Below, one piece after another: positions 17,056 to 27,238 of a DNA stretch of 64,000 nucleotides. Within the stretch, counting starts at the first letter, position 1; each line of letters starts with the position of its first letter. Where the stretch lies: the NCBI RefSeq assembly GCF_900103345.1, contig NZ_LT629702.1:5557501-5621500 (forward strand), written 5' to 3'. The stretch comes from Pseudomonas azotoformans (GTDB taxonomy: Bacteria > Pseudomonadota > Gammaproteobacteria > Pseudomonadales > Pseudomonadaceae). Position numbers and translations under genes: made by a program. The notes below the pieces were generated by a model, which saw only the letters and a list, made by a program, of their open reading frames with translations, searched no databases and was not told the origin of the DNA.

Positions 17056-18474
17056 TTAGGGCATTACCGGCGGCAAATACTTCAACGTCGTCCCCAGCGC
17101 CCACAGCAGGAACAACACCAGCGGCGTATGTACCAGCAACTGCACGAACGAGAATCCGATCAAGTCCCGTGCCTTCAGCCCCAATACCCCCAGCAACGGC
17201 AGCATATAGAACGGATTGATCAGGTTCGGCAGCGCCTCGGCGGCGTTGTAGATCTGCACGGCCCAGCCCAGGTGGTATTGCAGGTCATTGGCCACTTGCA
17301 TCACGTACGGCGCTTCGATGATCCACTTGCCACCGCCCGACGGGATGAAGAAACCCAGCACCGCCGAGTACACACCCATCAACAACGCGTAGGTGTCGTG
17401 GGACGCGATGGAGGTGAAGAAGGTCGAGATATGGTGCGCCAGGGTCTGGCCGTCACCGCCCTTGACCACAGTCATCAGCGCTGCGATCGAGCCATACAGC
17501 GGGAACTGGATCAGCACGCCAGTGGTGGTCGGCACCGCCCGCGCCACCGCGTCAAGGAAGCTGCGCGGGCGCCAGTGCAGCAGGGCACCGGTCATGATGA
17601 ACAGGAAGTTATAGGTGTTCAGCCCCGAGATCGCGCTGATCGCCGGCTTTGTCGAGAACTCATGGAACAGCCAACCGGCCGCCAGCAGCGCCAGCAAAAT
17701 AGTCAGCAATGGACTGTGTTCCAGCCACTCGCCCGGCCGGGTCGGGGCTTGCAGCTTGGGCAGGTTGAACGCCGGGTCGACCCCACAGGCCTTGGCATCG
17801 CGGGCGCTGTTCGGGCCGGGTGCGGTGGCGTAGGCGATAATCAGCGACACCACGATCAACGCCAGCAACAGCACGCCGGATTGCCACAGGAAGATGGTGT
17901 CGGTGAACGGGATCACCCCCGTGATCGACAGAATCGACGGCGGCAGGCTCGCCGGGTTTGCCTGCAGCTGTGCCGCCGATGACGACAGCCCCAACGCCCA
18001 CACGGCGCCAAGCCCCAGATACGCGGCGGCACCGGCAGCACGGTAATCCATGCGCAGATCCGTGCGTCGCGCCAGCGCCCGCACCAGCAAACCGCCAAAC
18101 ACCAAGGATAAGCCCCAGTTCAGCAACGAGGCGACCATCGAGATCAGCGCCACCCAGGCCACCGCTGAGCGGCCGTTCTTCGGAATACGCGCCAGGCGGT
18201 CGATCAGTCTCACCGCGGGCGGCGAGCTGGCCACCACATACCCGCCGATCACCACGAAGGCCATCTGCATGGTGAACGGGATCAGGCTCCAGAACCCATC
18301 GCCAAAGGCCTTGGCGGCTTCGGTCGGTGCGGCGCCCATACCCAGGGTCGCCACGGCGACGATGATCACGGCGAGGGCGGCGAATACCCAGGAGTCTGGA
18401 AACCAACGCTCGGCGAAATTGGAACAGCGCAGGGCAAATCGAGCATAGCGGCTTTCTTCGATAGCATCGGCCAC
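17056..18474 (-). CDS. atoE: Short-chain fatty acid transporter (AtoE family)
   Basis: This 472-aa inner-membrane protein has about 12 hydrophobic segments and high similarity in character to AtoE, the short-chain fatty acid (acetoacetate/butyrate) permease. The segment GFFIPSGGGKWIIEAP is typical of the family. Start is GTG at 18474 with GAGGA 7-8 nt upstream. No atoDAB genes are adjacent, so it stands alone. The true substrate is inferred from family only. Confidence 0.87.
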   Translation of the reverse strand: MADAIEESRYARFALRCSNFAERWFPDSWVFAALAVIIVAVATLGMGAAPTEAAKAFGDGFWSLIPFTMQMAFVVIGGYVVASSPPAVRLIDRLARIPKNGRSAVAWVALISMVASLLNWGLSLVFGGLLVRALARRTDLRMDYRAAGAAAYLGLGAVWALGLSSSAAQLQANPASLPPSILSITGVIPFTDTIFLWQSGVLLLALIVVSLIIAYATAPGPNSARDAKACGVDPAFNLPKLQAPTRPGEWLEHSPLLTILLALLAAGWLFHEFSTKPAISAISGLNTYNFLFIMTGALLHWRPRSFLDAVARAVPTTTGVLIQFPLYGSIAALMTVVKGGDGQTLAHHISTFFTSIASHDTYALLMGVYSAVLGFFIPSGGGKWIIEAPYVMQVANDLQYHLGWAVQIYNAAEALPNLINPFYMLPLLGVLGLKARDLIGFSFVQLLVHTPLVLFLLWALGTTLKYLPPVMP

Positions 18475-18659
18475 GAGTCTTTCCTCTTATAGTTATTAGG
18501 GTGCAGGCAATTTTCCGGCATGTTCCGCTACGGCCATTGATATGGGAATGCAGTTATCTTCATCGATCCATGAGGAAAACAAATATATCTGCCGCGATTG
18601 CCATCATTGGGCGCAGCTCATAACCTGCACGCCATTTTGTTTGTCTGCCGAGCCTTCAC

Positions 18660-19949
18660 ATGACTGCCACCTTTCCTACACAGGCGCAGCGTTTTTCCCG
18701 CTCCGACTACAAAACCCTGGGCCTGGCCGCCCTGGGCGGTGCCCTGGAAATCTACGACTTCATCATCTTCGTGTTTTTTGCACTGACCTTGAGCCAACTG
18801 TTCTTCCCGCCGGAAATGCCCGAGTGGCTGCGCCTGCTGCAAAGTTTCGGGATCTTCGTCACCGGCTACCTGGCGCGCCCGCTGGGCGGCATCCTGATGG
18901 CGCACTTCGCCGATCACCTGGGACGCAAGCGCGTGTTCAGCCTGAGCATCCTGATGATGGCCTTGCCTTGCCTGCTGATCGGGATCATGCCCACCTATGC
19001 GCAAATCGGTTACTTCGCCCCATTGATCCTGCTGGCGCTGCGCGTGCTGCAAGGTGCGGCGGTCGGGGGTGAAGTGCCCAGCGCCTGGACCTTCGTCGCC
19101 GAACACGCGCCGCCCCATCATCGCGGCTACGCCCTGGGCTTCCTGCAAGCCGGCCTGACCTTCGGCTACCTGCTCGGCGCCCTCACCGCCACGCTGCTGG
19201 CGCAGGTCTTCACCCCCGCAGAAATCCTCGACTACGCCTGGCGCTTCCCATTCCTGCTCGGCGGTGTGTTCGGCGTGATCGGCGTGTGGCTGCGCCGCTG
19301 GCTCAGCGAAACCCCGGTGTTCCTCGAAATGCAGGCCCGCCGCCAGGCCGCCGCCGAACTGCCCTTGCGCACCGTGCTGCGCGACCACCGCGCCGTGCTG
19401 CTACCGGCGATGATCCTCACCTGCGTGCTCACTTCCGCCGTGGTCGTACTGGTAGTCATCACCCCGACCATGATGCAGAAAACCTTCGGCATGAGCCCCA
19501 GCCACACCTTCGCCTTGAGCGCCTTGGGCATCGTGTTCCTGAACATCGGTTGCGTACTGGCCGGCCTGCTGGTGGACCGCATCGGCGCCTGGCGCGCGGT
19601 GCTGGTCTACAGCCTGTTGCTGCCGCTGGGGATTGCGGTGCTGTACGCCAGCCTGATCAACGGCGGGATATGGCTGGGCGCGGCGTATGCCGTGGCGGGC
19701 CTCAGTTGCGGCGTGGTCGGCGCGGTGCCGTCGGTGATGGTCGGCCTGTTTCCGGCGCAGGTGCGGGTGTCGGGGATTTCCTTCACCTACAACATTGCCT
19801 ACGCGCTGTGGGCGAGTACCACGCCGCTGCTGCTGATTGCGTTGATGCCGACCAGCCCGTGGATCTGCGTGGGGTATTGCGTGGTGATGGGGGCGGTGGG
19901 GGTGGGGAGTGTGGCGTTGTTTGGCAATCGCCACACCTTGGCTGCGTAG
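18660..19949 (+). CDS. MFS transporter, metabolite:H+ symporter type
   Basis: This 429-aa protein has 12 predicted membrane helices and the MFS signature between helices 2 and 3 (FADHLGRKRVFSLS). The N-terminal segment GALEIYDFIIFVFFA resembles the MHS subgroup (ProP, ShiA, KgtP), which imports organic acids, proline/betaine or shikimate with protons. The substrate cannot be read from the sequence. It is divergent from atoE and converges with the gntP-type gene, 3 bp away. Confidence 0.85.
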   Translation: MTATFPTQAQRFSRSDYKTLGLAALGGALEIYDFIIFVFFALTLSQLFFPPEMPEWLRLLQSFGIFVTGYLARPLGGILMAHFADHLGRKRVFSLSILMMALPCLLIGIMPTYAQIGYFAPLILLALRVLQGAAVGGEVPSAWTFVAEHAPPHHRGYALGFLQAGLTFGYLLGALTATLLAQVFTPAEILDYAWRFPFLLGGVFGVIGVWLRRWLSETPVFLEMQARRQAAAELPLRTVLRDHRAVLLPAMILTCVLTSAVVVLVVITPTMMQKTFGMSPSHTFALSALGIVFLNIGCVLAGLLVDRIGAWRAVLVYSLLLPLGIAVLYASLINGGIWLGAAYAVAGLSCGVVGAVPSVMVGLFPAQVRVSGISFTYNIAYALWASTTPLLLIALMPTSPWICVGYCVVMGAVGVGSVALFGNRHTLAA

Positions 19950-19952
19950 GGG

Positions 19953-21323
19953 TTAGGTCAAGAAGTGCCAAAGCACCAGCGTACCCACCAAGCCGACGAC
20001 TGAAACAATCGTCTGCAACACCGACCACACCCAGATCGTCTGCTTCAACTGCAAGCCAAAGTACTCACGCACCATCCAGAACCCGGCGTCGTTGACGTGG
20101 CAGAAGAACACCGAGCCGGCGCCGATTGCCAGCGCGACCAACGAGCTTTGCGTCACCGCCAGCCCGGCCATCATCGGCGCGAGAATGCCCGCCGTCGTGG
20201 TGGTGGCGACTGTCGCCGAACCCGTTGCCTGGCGCAGCGCAACTGCGATCAGCCACGCCAGCAGCAGGTAGGGCATGTGCGCGCCTTCGGCGACCTTGCT
20301 GATGGTCTGGCTCACACCGGCATCCAGCAGGGTTTGCTTGAGGCCGCCGCCGGCGCCGATGGTGAGCAGCAAGACGGCGATGGGGGCGAGGGCTTTGCGC
20401 AGGGTGTTGCCCACGTCGGCTCTTGGCATGCCTGCGGCCCAGCCCAGGCAGATCACGGCGGCGATCACGGCCAGGCCGAGGGCGATCAGCGGCTCGCCGA
20501 GGAATTTCAATGTCAGGCCGACGCTGCTGTCCGCTGGTAACGCAACCTTGGCCAGCGTGCTGCCGAGCATCAGGATCACCGGCAATAGAATGATCAGCAA
20601 CGACACGCCGAAGCTCGGTTGGCGCGGCGCCTTGGGCGGTGCGCTGAACAGTGCGCCGATGTCCGCCGGTGCATCCACCTGCAGGCGTTTGGACAGCCAG
20701 TTGCCGTAGATCGGGCCGGCCAGGATCACCGCCGGCACCGCCAGGCAGAAACCCAGCAACATGGTCAGGCCGAGGTCGGCGTGCAACGCGCCCACCGCAA
20801 TCAGCGGCCCCGGATGCGGTGGCATCAGGGCGTGCAGGGTGGTCATGCCGGCCAGTGCCGGGATGGCGATTTTCAGCAGCGGCTGGTTCGACCGCTTGGC
20901 CATTACAAAGATGATCGGCACCATCATCACCAGGCCCACTTCGAAGAACAGCGGCAGGCCGATCACCATCGCCACCAGCGCCATCACCCACGGCAATGAC
21001 TTGCCCTTGCCCAGCCCGAGCAGGGTGGTGGCAATGCGGTCGGCCGCGCCGGATTCGGCCATCAATGCGCCGAGCATCGAGCCCAGGGCAATGATGATCC
21101 CGGCTTCACCAAGGATCGCCCCGGCGCCTTTGCTGAAGGCCTTGGCCACTTCTTCCGGCGGCAGGCCGGCGCCGACACCGGCGATGAAGGTGCCGATCAG
21201 GATCGACAGGAATGGCGGCAATTTGGTCGCGCTGATCAACACGATGATGCTGGCGATGGCCAGCAGTACACAGAACATAAGGCGAGTGTCGTGAACCATC
21301 CACGCGGCAGTCGATAACTCCAA
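19953..21323 (-). CDS. gntP: Gluconate permease family transporter (GntP)
   Basis: This 456-aa membrane protein of the GntP gluconate:H+ symporter family has the conserved MPPHPGPL segment between early helices and about 12 hydrophobic stretches. The open frame reaches 21500, but the likely start is TTG at 21323, giving LELSTAAWM, because AAGGAG lies exactly 7 nt upstream and the extra N-terminal 59 residues are not membrane-like. Gluconate or a related sugar acid is the expected substrate; no gluconate kinase gene is adjacent. Confidence 0.87.
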   Translation of the reverse strand: MELSTAAWMVHDTRLMFCVLLAIASIIVLISATKLPPFLSILIGTFIAGVGAGLPPEEVAKAFSKGAGAILGEAGIIIALGSMLGALMAESGAADRIATTLLGLGKGKSLPWVMALVAMVIGLPLFFEVGLVMMVPIIFVMAKRSNQPLLKIAIPALAGMTTLHALMPPHPGPLIAVGALHADLGLTMLLGFCLAVPAVILAGPIYGNWLSKRLQVDAPADIGALFSAPPKAPRQPSFGVSLLIILLPVILMLGSTLAKVALPADSSVGLTLKFLGEPLIALGLAVIAAVICLGWAAGMPRADVGNTLRKALAPIAVLLLTIGAGGGLKQTLLDAGVSQTISKVAEGAHMPYLLLAWLIAVALRQATGSATVATTTTAGILAPMMAGLAVTQSSLVALAIGAGSVFFCHVNDAGFWMVREYFGLQLKQTIWVWSVLQTIVSVVGLVGTLVLWHFLT

Positions 21324-21473
21324 GGCGGGACTCCTTATCGAACAGGTTGGGAGAATTGTTTCTTTTTGTTTCCTGCCCGAAAAGCATACCTGATACCGCG
21401 ATAGCCAAGTGCTTATGTATCGTTTTGGTGCGATCAGCGGCAGGCCGCCGAAATGCCCGCCGCAGAGCCATTG

Positions 21474-21512
21474 CTGTCGGATTTGTAATCTTTGCTCCAC
21501 CGCCCTGATAAG
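21474..21512 (+). promoter_or_regulatory. Candidate CzcR-type operator and promoter of czcCBA
   Basis: A 17-nt site CTGTCGGATTTGTAATC (21474-21490) is followed 17 nt after its TGTAAT by a -10-like GATAAG (21507-21512), 54 bp before czcC. Two closely similar sites with identical spacing occur upstream of czcR and of the OprD-family gene. An operator overlapping the -35 region is the usual place for an OmpR-family activator. Binding by CzcR is inference. Confidence 0.6.
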
Positions 21513-21565
21513 TCGCGCTCGCTACATTGCCTGCGCTTGTACTTCATGGGCGTGGAACTCTCGTT

Positions 21566-22786
21566 ATGGCAATTTCCGTTAGAAAACTTCTGGGGACGGG
21601 GGCGTTGTTGCTGGTTGCCGGCGCTGCCCAGGCACAGGCCCTGACCCTCGATTCGGCCCTGCAAACCGCCTTCGCCAACAACCCTGACCTGGCGGCTGCA
21701 CAATGGGAAATCGACATCGCCCAGGGCGGCCGCCAGCAGGCTGGGTTGCTCCCCAACCCGGTGCTCTCCTGGGATGCCGAAGACACCCGTCGCAACTCTC
21801 GAACCACCTCGATCAAGCTCAGCCAGGCCCTGGAACTGGGCGGCAAGCGTGGTGCGCGCATTGACGTGGCCAGCCGTGCCCAGGACGCCGCCGCCCTGGC
21901 CTTGCAACAGCGCCGCAACACACTGCGTGCCGACGTCATCGACAACTACTACGGCGCGTTGCGTGCCCAGGAACGCCTCGACCTGGCGCAGCGTTCCATG
22001 GCTGTGGCCGAGCGCGGCCTGCGCGTTGCCAATGGTCGCGTCACGGCGGGCAAAGCGTCGCCGGTGGAGGCAACCCGTGCGCAGGTACAGCTGTCGGAAA
22101 TGCGCCTGGAATTGAACCGTGCACAGGTCGGCCTCACCGACGCCTATCGCCGCCTGGCCGCGAGTACTGGCAGTGGCGGCGCGGATTTCCAGGCCGTCGC
22201 CACACCGCCCCAATCCACACCGCCCCTGCCGCCGGTTGCGCAGTTGTTGACGCGCCTTGAGCAGACCACGGAACTGCGCCTGGCCGAATTGAACATCCTG
22301 CAAACCGAAGCCAGCGTCGGCCTGGAAAAAGCCCAGCGCATTCCCGACCTCGATGTGTCCATCGGCAGCCAGTACGACGCCAGCGTGCGCGAGCGCGTGA
22401 ACCTGGTGGGCGTGTCGATGCCGATCCCCTTGTTCAACCGCAACCAAGGCAACGTGCTCGCCGCCACCCGCCGCGCCGACCAGGCCCGCGACCTGCGCAA
22501 CGCCACCGAGCTGCGCTTGCGCACCGAAACCCGCCAGGCGCTGGACCTGTGGCAAACCGCCAATACCGAAGTGCGCGCGTTCAACCAGCAGATCCTGCCC
22601 GCCGCGCAAAGTGCGGTGGACAGTGCCACCCGTGGTTTCGAAATGGGCAAGTTCAGCTTCCTCGACGTGCTCGACGCCCAGCGCACCCTGATCGCTGCGC
22701 GCACCCAGTACCTCACCGCCACCGCCCAGGCCACTGACGCCTGGGTGCGTATCGAACGGATCTACGGCGACCTCGCCCGGTTTTGA
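21566..22786 (+). CDS. czcC: Outer-membrane factor of heavy-metal efflux (CzcC family, TolC-like)
   Basis: This 406-aa TolC-like outer-membrane channel has a signal peptide (MAISVRKLLGTGALLLVAGAAQAQA) and two outer-membrane-efflux repeats with long helices. It is the exit duct for the CzcBA pump that follows. The ATG at 21566 starts the signal peptide; the upstream in-frame TTG at 21527 would put 13 residues before it. Gene order C-B-A with short gaps (18 bp each) marks one operon. Confidence 0.9.
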   Translation: MAISVRKLLGTGALLLVAGAAQAQALTLDSALQTAFANNPDLAAAQWEIDIAQGGRQQAGLLPNPVLSWDAEDTRRNSRTTSIKLSQALELGGKRGARIDVASRAQDAAALALQQRRNTLRADVIDNYYGALRAQERLDLAQRSMAVAERGLRVANGRVTAGKASPVEATRAQVQLSEMRLELNRAQVGLTDAYRRLAASTGSGGADFQAVATPPQSTPPLPPVAQLLTRLEQTTELRLAELNILQTEASVGLEKAQRIPDLDVSIGSQYDASVRERVNLVGVSMPIPLFNRNQGNVLAATRRADQARDLRNATELRLRTETRQALDLWQTANTEVRAFNQQILPAAQSAVDSATRGFEMGKFSFLDVLDAQRTLIAARTQYLTATAQATDAWVRIERIYGDLARF

Positions 22787-22804
22787 TTGTCTTTGGAGTC
22801 CTTT

Positions 22805-23911
22805 ATGAACAACCGACACGGTGTGGCACTCGCCGTCGCCCTCGGCCTGATGCTGTCCGGCCTTGCCAGGGCCGACGAAGACGAAGGCGCACTTGAACTC
22901 ACCGAACAGCAGATCCAGGCCGCCGGCATTCAACTGGCCCTGGCCGAGCCCCGCACCCTCAGCACGATGCTGGTACTGCCCGGCGAAGTGCGTTTCGACG
23001 AAGACCGCACCTCCCACATTATTCCGCGTGTGGCGGGTGTGGTGGAGTCAGTCAAGGCCAACCTCGGCCAGGCGGTGAAGAAGGGCGAGCTGTTGGCGGT
23101 GATTGCCAGCCAGCAGATCTCTGACCAACGCAGTGAGCTGGCCGCCAGCGAGCGCCGGGTTGAGTTGGCGCGCACCACCTTCCAGCGCGAACGGCAGTTG
23201 TGGCAGGACAAGATCTCCGCCGAACAGGATTACCTGCTGGCGCGCCAGGCTATGCAGGAAGCCGAGATTGCCCTCAACAATGCTCGCCAAAAAATGACTG
23301 CGTTGAGCGGCAGCGCTGTGCTGGTCGGCGGTAATCGCTACGAACTGCGCGCCCCGTTCGCTGGCGTGGTGGTGGAAAAACACCTGGGCGTTGGTGAAGT
23401 CGTGAGCGAGACCAGCAACGCTTTCACCCTCTCCGATTTGTCCCAAGTGTGGGTGACCTTCGGTGTGTTTCCCAAGGACTTGAACAAGGTCCGGGTCGGC
23501 AAACCGGTCACCGTCAGCTCCAGCGAAATGGGCACCGAAGTGCAGGGCACTGTGGCGTATGTCGGCAACCTGCTCGGTGAACAGACGCGCACGGCCACCG
23601 TGCGCATCAGTGTGCCCAACCCCGACGACGCCTGGCGCCCTGGGCTGTTTGTCAGCGTGCAATTGGCGACGGATTCCTACCAGGCCAAGGTCACCGTCCC
23701 GCAGACCGCGATCCAGACCGTCGAGGACAAACCCTCGGTGTTCGTCCGCACCGCAGAGGGTTTTATCACCCGCCACCTGGAGCTCGGCGCCAGTGAAAAC
23801 GGCTACGTCGAAGTGCGCCAGGGCCTCGACGCCGGGGCGCAGGTGGCCACGGTCGGCAGCTTCACCCTCAAGTCCGAACTGGGCAAAGGCTCGGCCGAGC
23901 ACGCCCATTGA
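22805..23911 (+). CDS. czcB: Periplasmic adaptor of heavy-metal efflux (CzcB family)
   Basis: This 368-aa membrane-fusion protein has a signal peptide (MNNRHGVALAVALGLMLSG then LARA), a split lipoyl/barrel-sandwich domain, a helical hairpin at about 115-175, and a C-terminal beta-barrel. It joins the inner-membrane pump to CzcC. The ATG at 22805 has GGAG upstream and begins the signal peptide. The long His-rich metal-binding N-terminus seen in some CzcB proteins is absent; only the last residues (HAH) are histidine-rich. Confidence 0.9.
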   Translation: MNNRHGVALAVALGLMLSGLARADEDEGALELTEQQIQAAGIQLALAEPRTLSTMLVLPGEVRFDEDRTSHIIPRVAGVVESVKANLGQAVKKGELLAVIASQQISDQRSELAASERRVELARTTFQRERQLWQDKISAEQDYLLARQAMQEAEIALNNARQKMTALSGSAVLVGGNRYELRAPFAGVVVEKHLGVGEVVSETSNAFTLSDLSQVWVTFGVFPKDLNKVRVGKPVTVSSSEMGTEVQGTVAYVGNLLGEQTRTATVRISVPNPDDAWRPGLFVSVQLATDSYQAKVTVPQTAIQTVEDKPSVFVRTAEGFITRHLELGASENGYVEVRQGLDAGAQVATVGSFTLKSELGKGSAEHAH

Positions 23912-23929
23912 TCCTGCGAGTGATTTCCC

Positions 23930-26900
23930 ATGTTTGAGCGCCTTATCCAATTTGCCATCGAGCAGCGCATCATCGTGCTGTTGGCGGTGCTGTTGATGGC
24001 CGGTGTCGGCATCGCCAGCTACCAGAAGTTGCCCATCGACGCGGTGCCCGATATCACCAACGTGCAGGTGCAGATCAACTCGGCGGCGGCCGGTTATTCG
24101 CCGCTGGAAACCGAACAGCGCATCACCTTTCCCATCGAAACCGCCATGGCCGGTTTGCCTGGCTTGCAGCAGACCCGCTCATTGTCGCGTTCCGGTTTGT
24201 CCCAGGTGACGGTGATCTTCAAGGACGGCACCGACCTGTTCTTCGCCCGCCAACTGGTCAACGAACGCCTGCAAGTGGCTCGCGAACAATTACCTTCCGG
24301 CATCGAAACTGTCATGGGGCCTATCTCCACCGGCCTCGGGGAAATTTTCCTATGGACCGTCGAGGCCGAGGACGGCGCCCGCAAAGAGGACGGCACGCCG
24401 TACACGCCGACCGACCTGCGGGTCATCCAGGACTGGATCATCAAGCCGCAACTGCGCAACGTGCCGGGCGTGGCCGAGATCAACACCATTGGAGGCTTCG
24501 CCAAGGAGTACCAGATTGCCCCCGATCCCAAGCGCCTGGCCGCCTACAACCTGACCCTGAATGACCTGGTCACGGCGTTGGAGCGCAACAACGCCAACGT
24601 CGGCGCCGGCTACATCGAGCGCAGCGGCGAGCAATTGCTGATCCGTGCGCCGGGACAGTTGGCGTCCATCGATGACATTGCCAATATCGTCATCAGCAGC
24701 TCGGACGGCACGCCGATTCGCGTGCGCAATGTGGCTCAGGTCGAGATCGGCCGCGAACTGCGCACCGGCGCCGCCACGGAAAACGGCCGTGAAGTCGTAC
24801 TGGGCACGGTGTTCATGTTGATTGGCGAAAACAGCCGCAGCGTTTCCCAGGCCGTGGCGAAAAAACTCGAAGAGATCAACCGCTCGCTGCCTAAGGGCGT
24901 AGTGGCGGTCACGGTCTACGACCGCACCAACCTGGTCGAAAAAGCCATCGCCACCGTGAAGAAAAACCTCTTCGAAGGTGCGCTGCTGGTGGTGGCGGTG
25001 CTGTTCCTGTTCCTCGGCAACATCCGCGCTGCGCTGATCACCGCGATGGTGATTCCCCTGGCGATGCTGTTCACCTTTACCGGGATGTTCACCAACAAGG
25101 TCAGCGCCAACTTGATGAGCCTCGGCGCGCTGGACTTCGGCATTATCGTTGACGGCGCGGTGGTGATCGTCGAGACCGCCATCCGCCGCCTGGCCCATGC
25201 GCAACAGCGTCATGGTCGCCTGCTGACCCGCAGTGAACGCCTGCATGAAGTCTTCGCCGCAGCCAAGGAAGCGCGGCGGGCGCTGATCTTCGGGCAACTG
25301 ATCATCATGGTGGTGTACCTGCCGATCTTCGCCCTAACCGGGGTGGCCGGGAAGATGTTCCACCCGATGGCGTTTACCGTGGTGATTGCCCTGCTGGGCG
25401 CGATGATCCTGTCGGTGACCTTCGTGCCGGCGGCGATTGCGTTGTTCGTCACCGGCAAGGTCAAGGAAGAAGAAAATATCGTCATGCGCAGCGCGCGCCG
25501 GGTCTATGCACCGGTGCTGGATTGGGTGATGTCGCACCGACCACTGGTGTTCAGCCTGGCCGTGCTGACCATCGTCGCCTCTGGCGTTGTCGCCAGTCGC
25601 ATGGGCAGTGAGTTTATTCCTAGCCTTAGCGAAGGTGATTTTGCCCAGCAAGCCTTGCGTGTGCCCGGCACCAGCCTGACGCAATCGGTGCAGATGCAGC
25701 AGCAGTTGGAAAAAACCTTGATGGCCCAGGTGCCGGAAATCGAGCGCGTATTCGCGCGTACCGGTACGGCGGAAATTGCTTCGGATCCGATGCCACCGAA
25801 CATTTCCGACAGCTACGTGATGCTTAAACCCAAGGACCAATGGCCGGATCCCAAGAAGTCCCGGGAAACCCTGATCGCCGATATCCAACGTGCCAGTGCG
25901 ATTGTGCCGGGCAGTGCGTACGAGTTGTCGCAGCCGATCCAACTGCGCTTCAACGAACTGATTTCCGGCGTGCGCAGTGATGTGGCGGTGAAGGTGTTCG
26001 GCGATGACATGGACGTGCTCAACAAGACCGCCGGGGAAATCGCCGAGACGCTGAAAAAGCTCAATGGCGCCTCGGAAGTCAAGGTTGAACAAACCTCCGG
26101 CCTGCCGGTGCTGACCATCAATATCGACCGTGACAAGGCAGCGCGATTTGGCCTGAATGTGGGTGATGTGCAGGACACCATTGCCGTCGCCGTGGGCGGG
26201 CGCCAGGCCGGTACGTTGTACGAAGGTGACCGGCGTTTCGACATGGTCGTGCGTTTGTCCGACGCGCTGCGCACCGATATCGACGGGCTGTCACGCCTGT
26301 TGATTCCGGTGCCGGGTAGCGCGTCTGGCCAGTTGGGGTTTATCGCCTTGTCCCAGGTCGCCAGCCTGGACCTGGTGCTCGGCCCGAACCAGATCAGCCG
26401 CGAGAATGGCAAGCGCCTGGTGATCGTCAGCGCCAACGTGCGGGGGCGGGATATCGGTTCGTTTGTCGAGGAGGCCGAGGCTGCCTTGATCGCCCAGGTG
26501 AAAGTGCCGGCGGGCTACTGGACCACCTGGGGCGGCCAGTTCGAACAGTTGAAGGAAGCCTCCGAGCGCCTGCGCATCGTGGTGCCAGTGGCGTTGCTGC
26601 TGGTGTTCGGCCTGTTGTTCATGATGTTCAACAATCTGAAGGACGGCCTGCTGGTGTTCACCGGGATTCCGTTCGCCTTGACCGGTGGGATCATGGCGCT
26701 GTGGCTGCGGGATATTCCGCTGTCGATCTCGGCGGGCGTGGGCTTTATCGCCTTGTCCGGCGTGGCGGTGCTGAACGGCCTGGTGATGATCGCCTTTATC
26801 CGCAACCTGCGTGAGGAAGGGCGCTCGTTGTCGATGGCGATCAACGAAGGCGCGCTGACCCGACTGCGCCCGGTGTTGATGACAGCATTGGTGGCGTCCC

Positions 26901-27070
26901 TCGGGTTTATCCCCATGGCGCTCGCCACCGGCACGGGCGCCGAAGTGCAGCGGCCGCTGGCGACGGTGGTGATCGGCGGGATCATTTCCTCGACGTTACT
27001 GACCCTGCTGGTGCTACCGGCGCTGTATCAGTGGGCGCATCGCAAGGAAGAGCAAATACCTGAGGTGTGA
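23930..27070 (+). CDS. czcA: Heavy-metal RND efflux pump (CzcA family)
   Basis: This is a 1046-aa inner-membrane RND transporter of the heavy-metal (HME) class, driven by protons. In helix 4 it carries DFGIIVDGAVVIVE, with the two Asp and one Glu needed for proton relay. This is the pattern of the divalent-cation (Co/Zn/Cd/Ni) subclass, not of the Cu/Ag CusA subclass. The usual Asn after the Glu is replaced by Thr. Co/Zn/Cd export from periplasm or cytoplasm is the likely role. A REP pair follows the stop. Confidence 0.92.
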   Translation: MFERLIQFAIEQRIIVLLAVLLMAGVGIASYQKLPIDAVPDITNVQVQINSAAAGYSPLETEQRITFPIETAMAGLPGLQQTRSLSRSGLSQVTVIFKDGTDLFFARQLVNERLQVAREQLPSGIETVMGPISTGLGEIFLWTVEAEDGARKEDGTPYTPTDLRVIQDWIIKPQLRNVPGVAEINTIGGFAKEYQIAPDPKRLAAYNLTLNDLVTALERNNANVGAGYIERSGEQLLIRAPGQLASIDDIANIVISSSDGTPIRVRNVAQVEIGRELRTGAATENGREVVLGTVFMLIGENSRSVSQAVAKKLEEINRSLPKGVVAVTVYDRTNLVEKAIATVKKNLFEGALLVVAVLFLFLGNIRAALITAMVIPLAMLFTFTGMFTNKVSANLMSLGALDFGIIVDGAVVIVETAIRRLAHAQQRHGRLLTRSERLHEVFAAAKEARRALIFGQLIIMVVYLPIFALTGVAGKMFHPMAFTVVIALLGAMILSVTFVPAAIALFVTGKVKEEENIVMRSARRVYAPVLDWVMSHRPLVFSLAVLTIVASGVVASRMGSEFIPSLSEGDFAQQALRVPGTSLTQSVQMQQQLEKTLMAQVPEIERVFARTGTAEIASDPMPPNISDSYVMLKPKDQWPDPKKSRETLIADIQRASAIVPGSAYELSQPIQLRFNELISGVRSDVAVKVFGDDMDVLNKTAGEIAETLKKLNGASEVKVEQTSGLPVLTINIDRDKAARFGLNVGDVQDTIAVAVGGRQAGTLYEGDRRFDMVVRLSDALRTDIDGLSRLLIPVPGSASGQLGFIALSQVASLDLVLGPNQISRENGKRLVIVSANVRGRDIGSFVEEAEAALIAQVKVPAGYWTTWGGQFEQLKEASERLRIVVPVALLLVFGLLFMMFNNLKDGLLVFTGIPFALTGGIMALWLRDIPLSISAGVGFIALSGVAVLNGLVMIAFIRNLREEGRSLSMAINEGALTRLRPVLMTALVASLGFIPMALATGTGAEVQRPLATVVIGGIISSTLLTLLVLPALYQWAHRKEEQIPEV

Positions 27071-27075
27071 TCGTT

Positions 27076-27208
27076 GTGGTGAGCAGGCTTGTCCTGCGTT
27101 GGGTGGCGAAGCCGCCCCAAAACCAGGCACCGCATTTTTATTTGAGGAGACATGGAGCTGGTGATGGGGCTGCTGCGCAGCCCGGCGCGGGGCAAGCCCG
27201 CTCACCAC
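27076..27208. repeat. Inverted pair of REP sequences (second family)
   Basis: A degenerate REP copy at 27076-27118 (starting GTGGTGAGCAGGCTTG) faces a better-conserved copy at 27166-27208 on the other strand (GTGGTGAGCGGGCTTG). Each copy also contains its own small hairpin. The pair fills the gap between the convergent czcA and czcS genes and may block read-through in both directions. Confidence 0.8.
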
Positions 27209-27238
27209 ATCAAGCCGGCTTACTGAAACACGGCGTGT

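Noticed and set aside
21434..23017. 527-aa open frame on the minus strand opposite czcC
   Set aside because: Antisense to czcC and the start of czcB, spans their intergenic gap, and lacks any domain.
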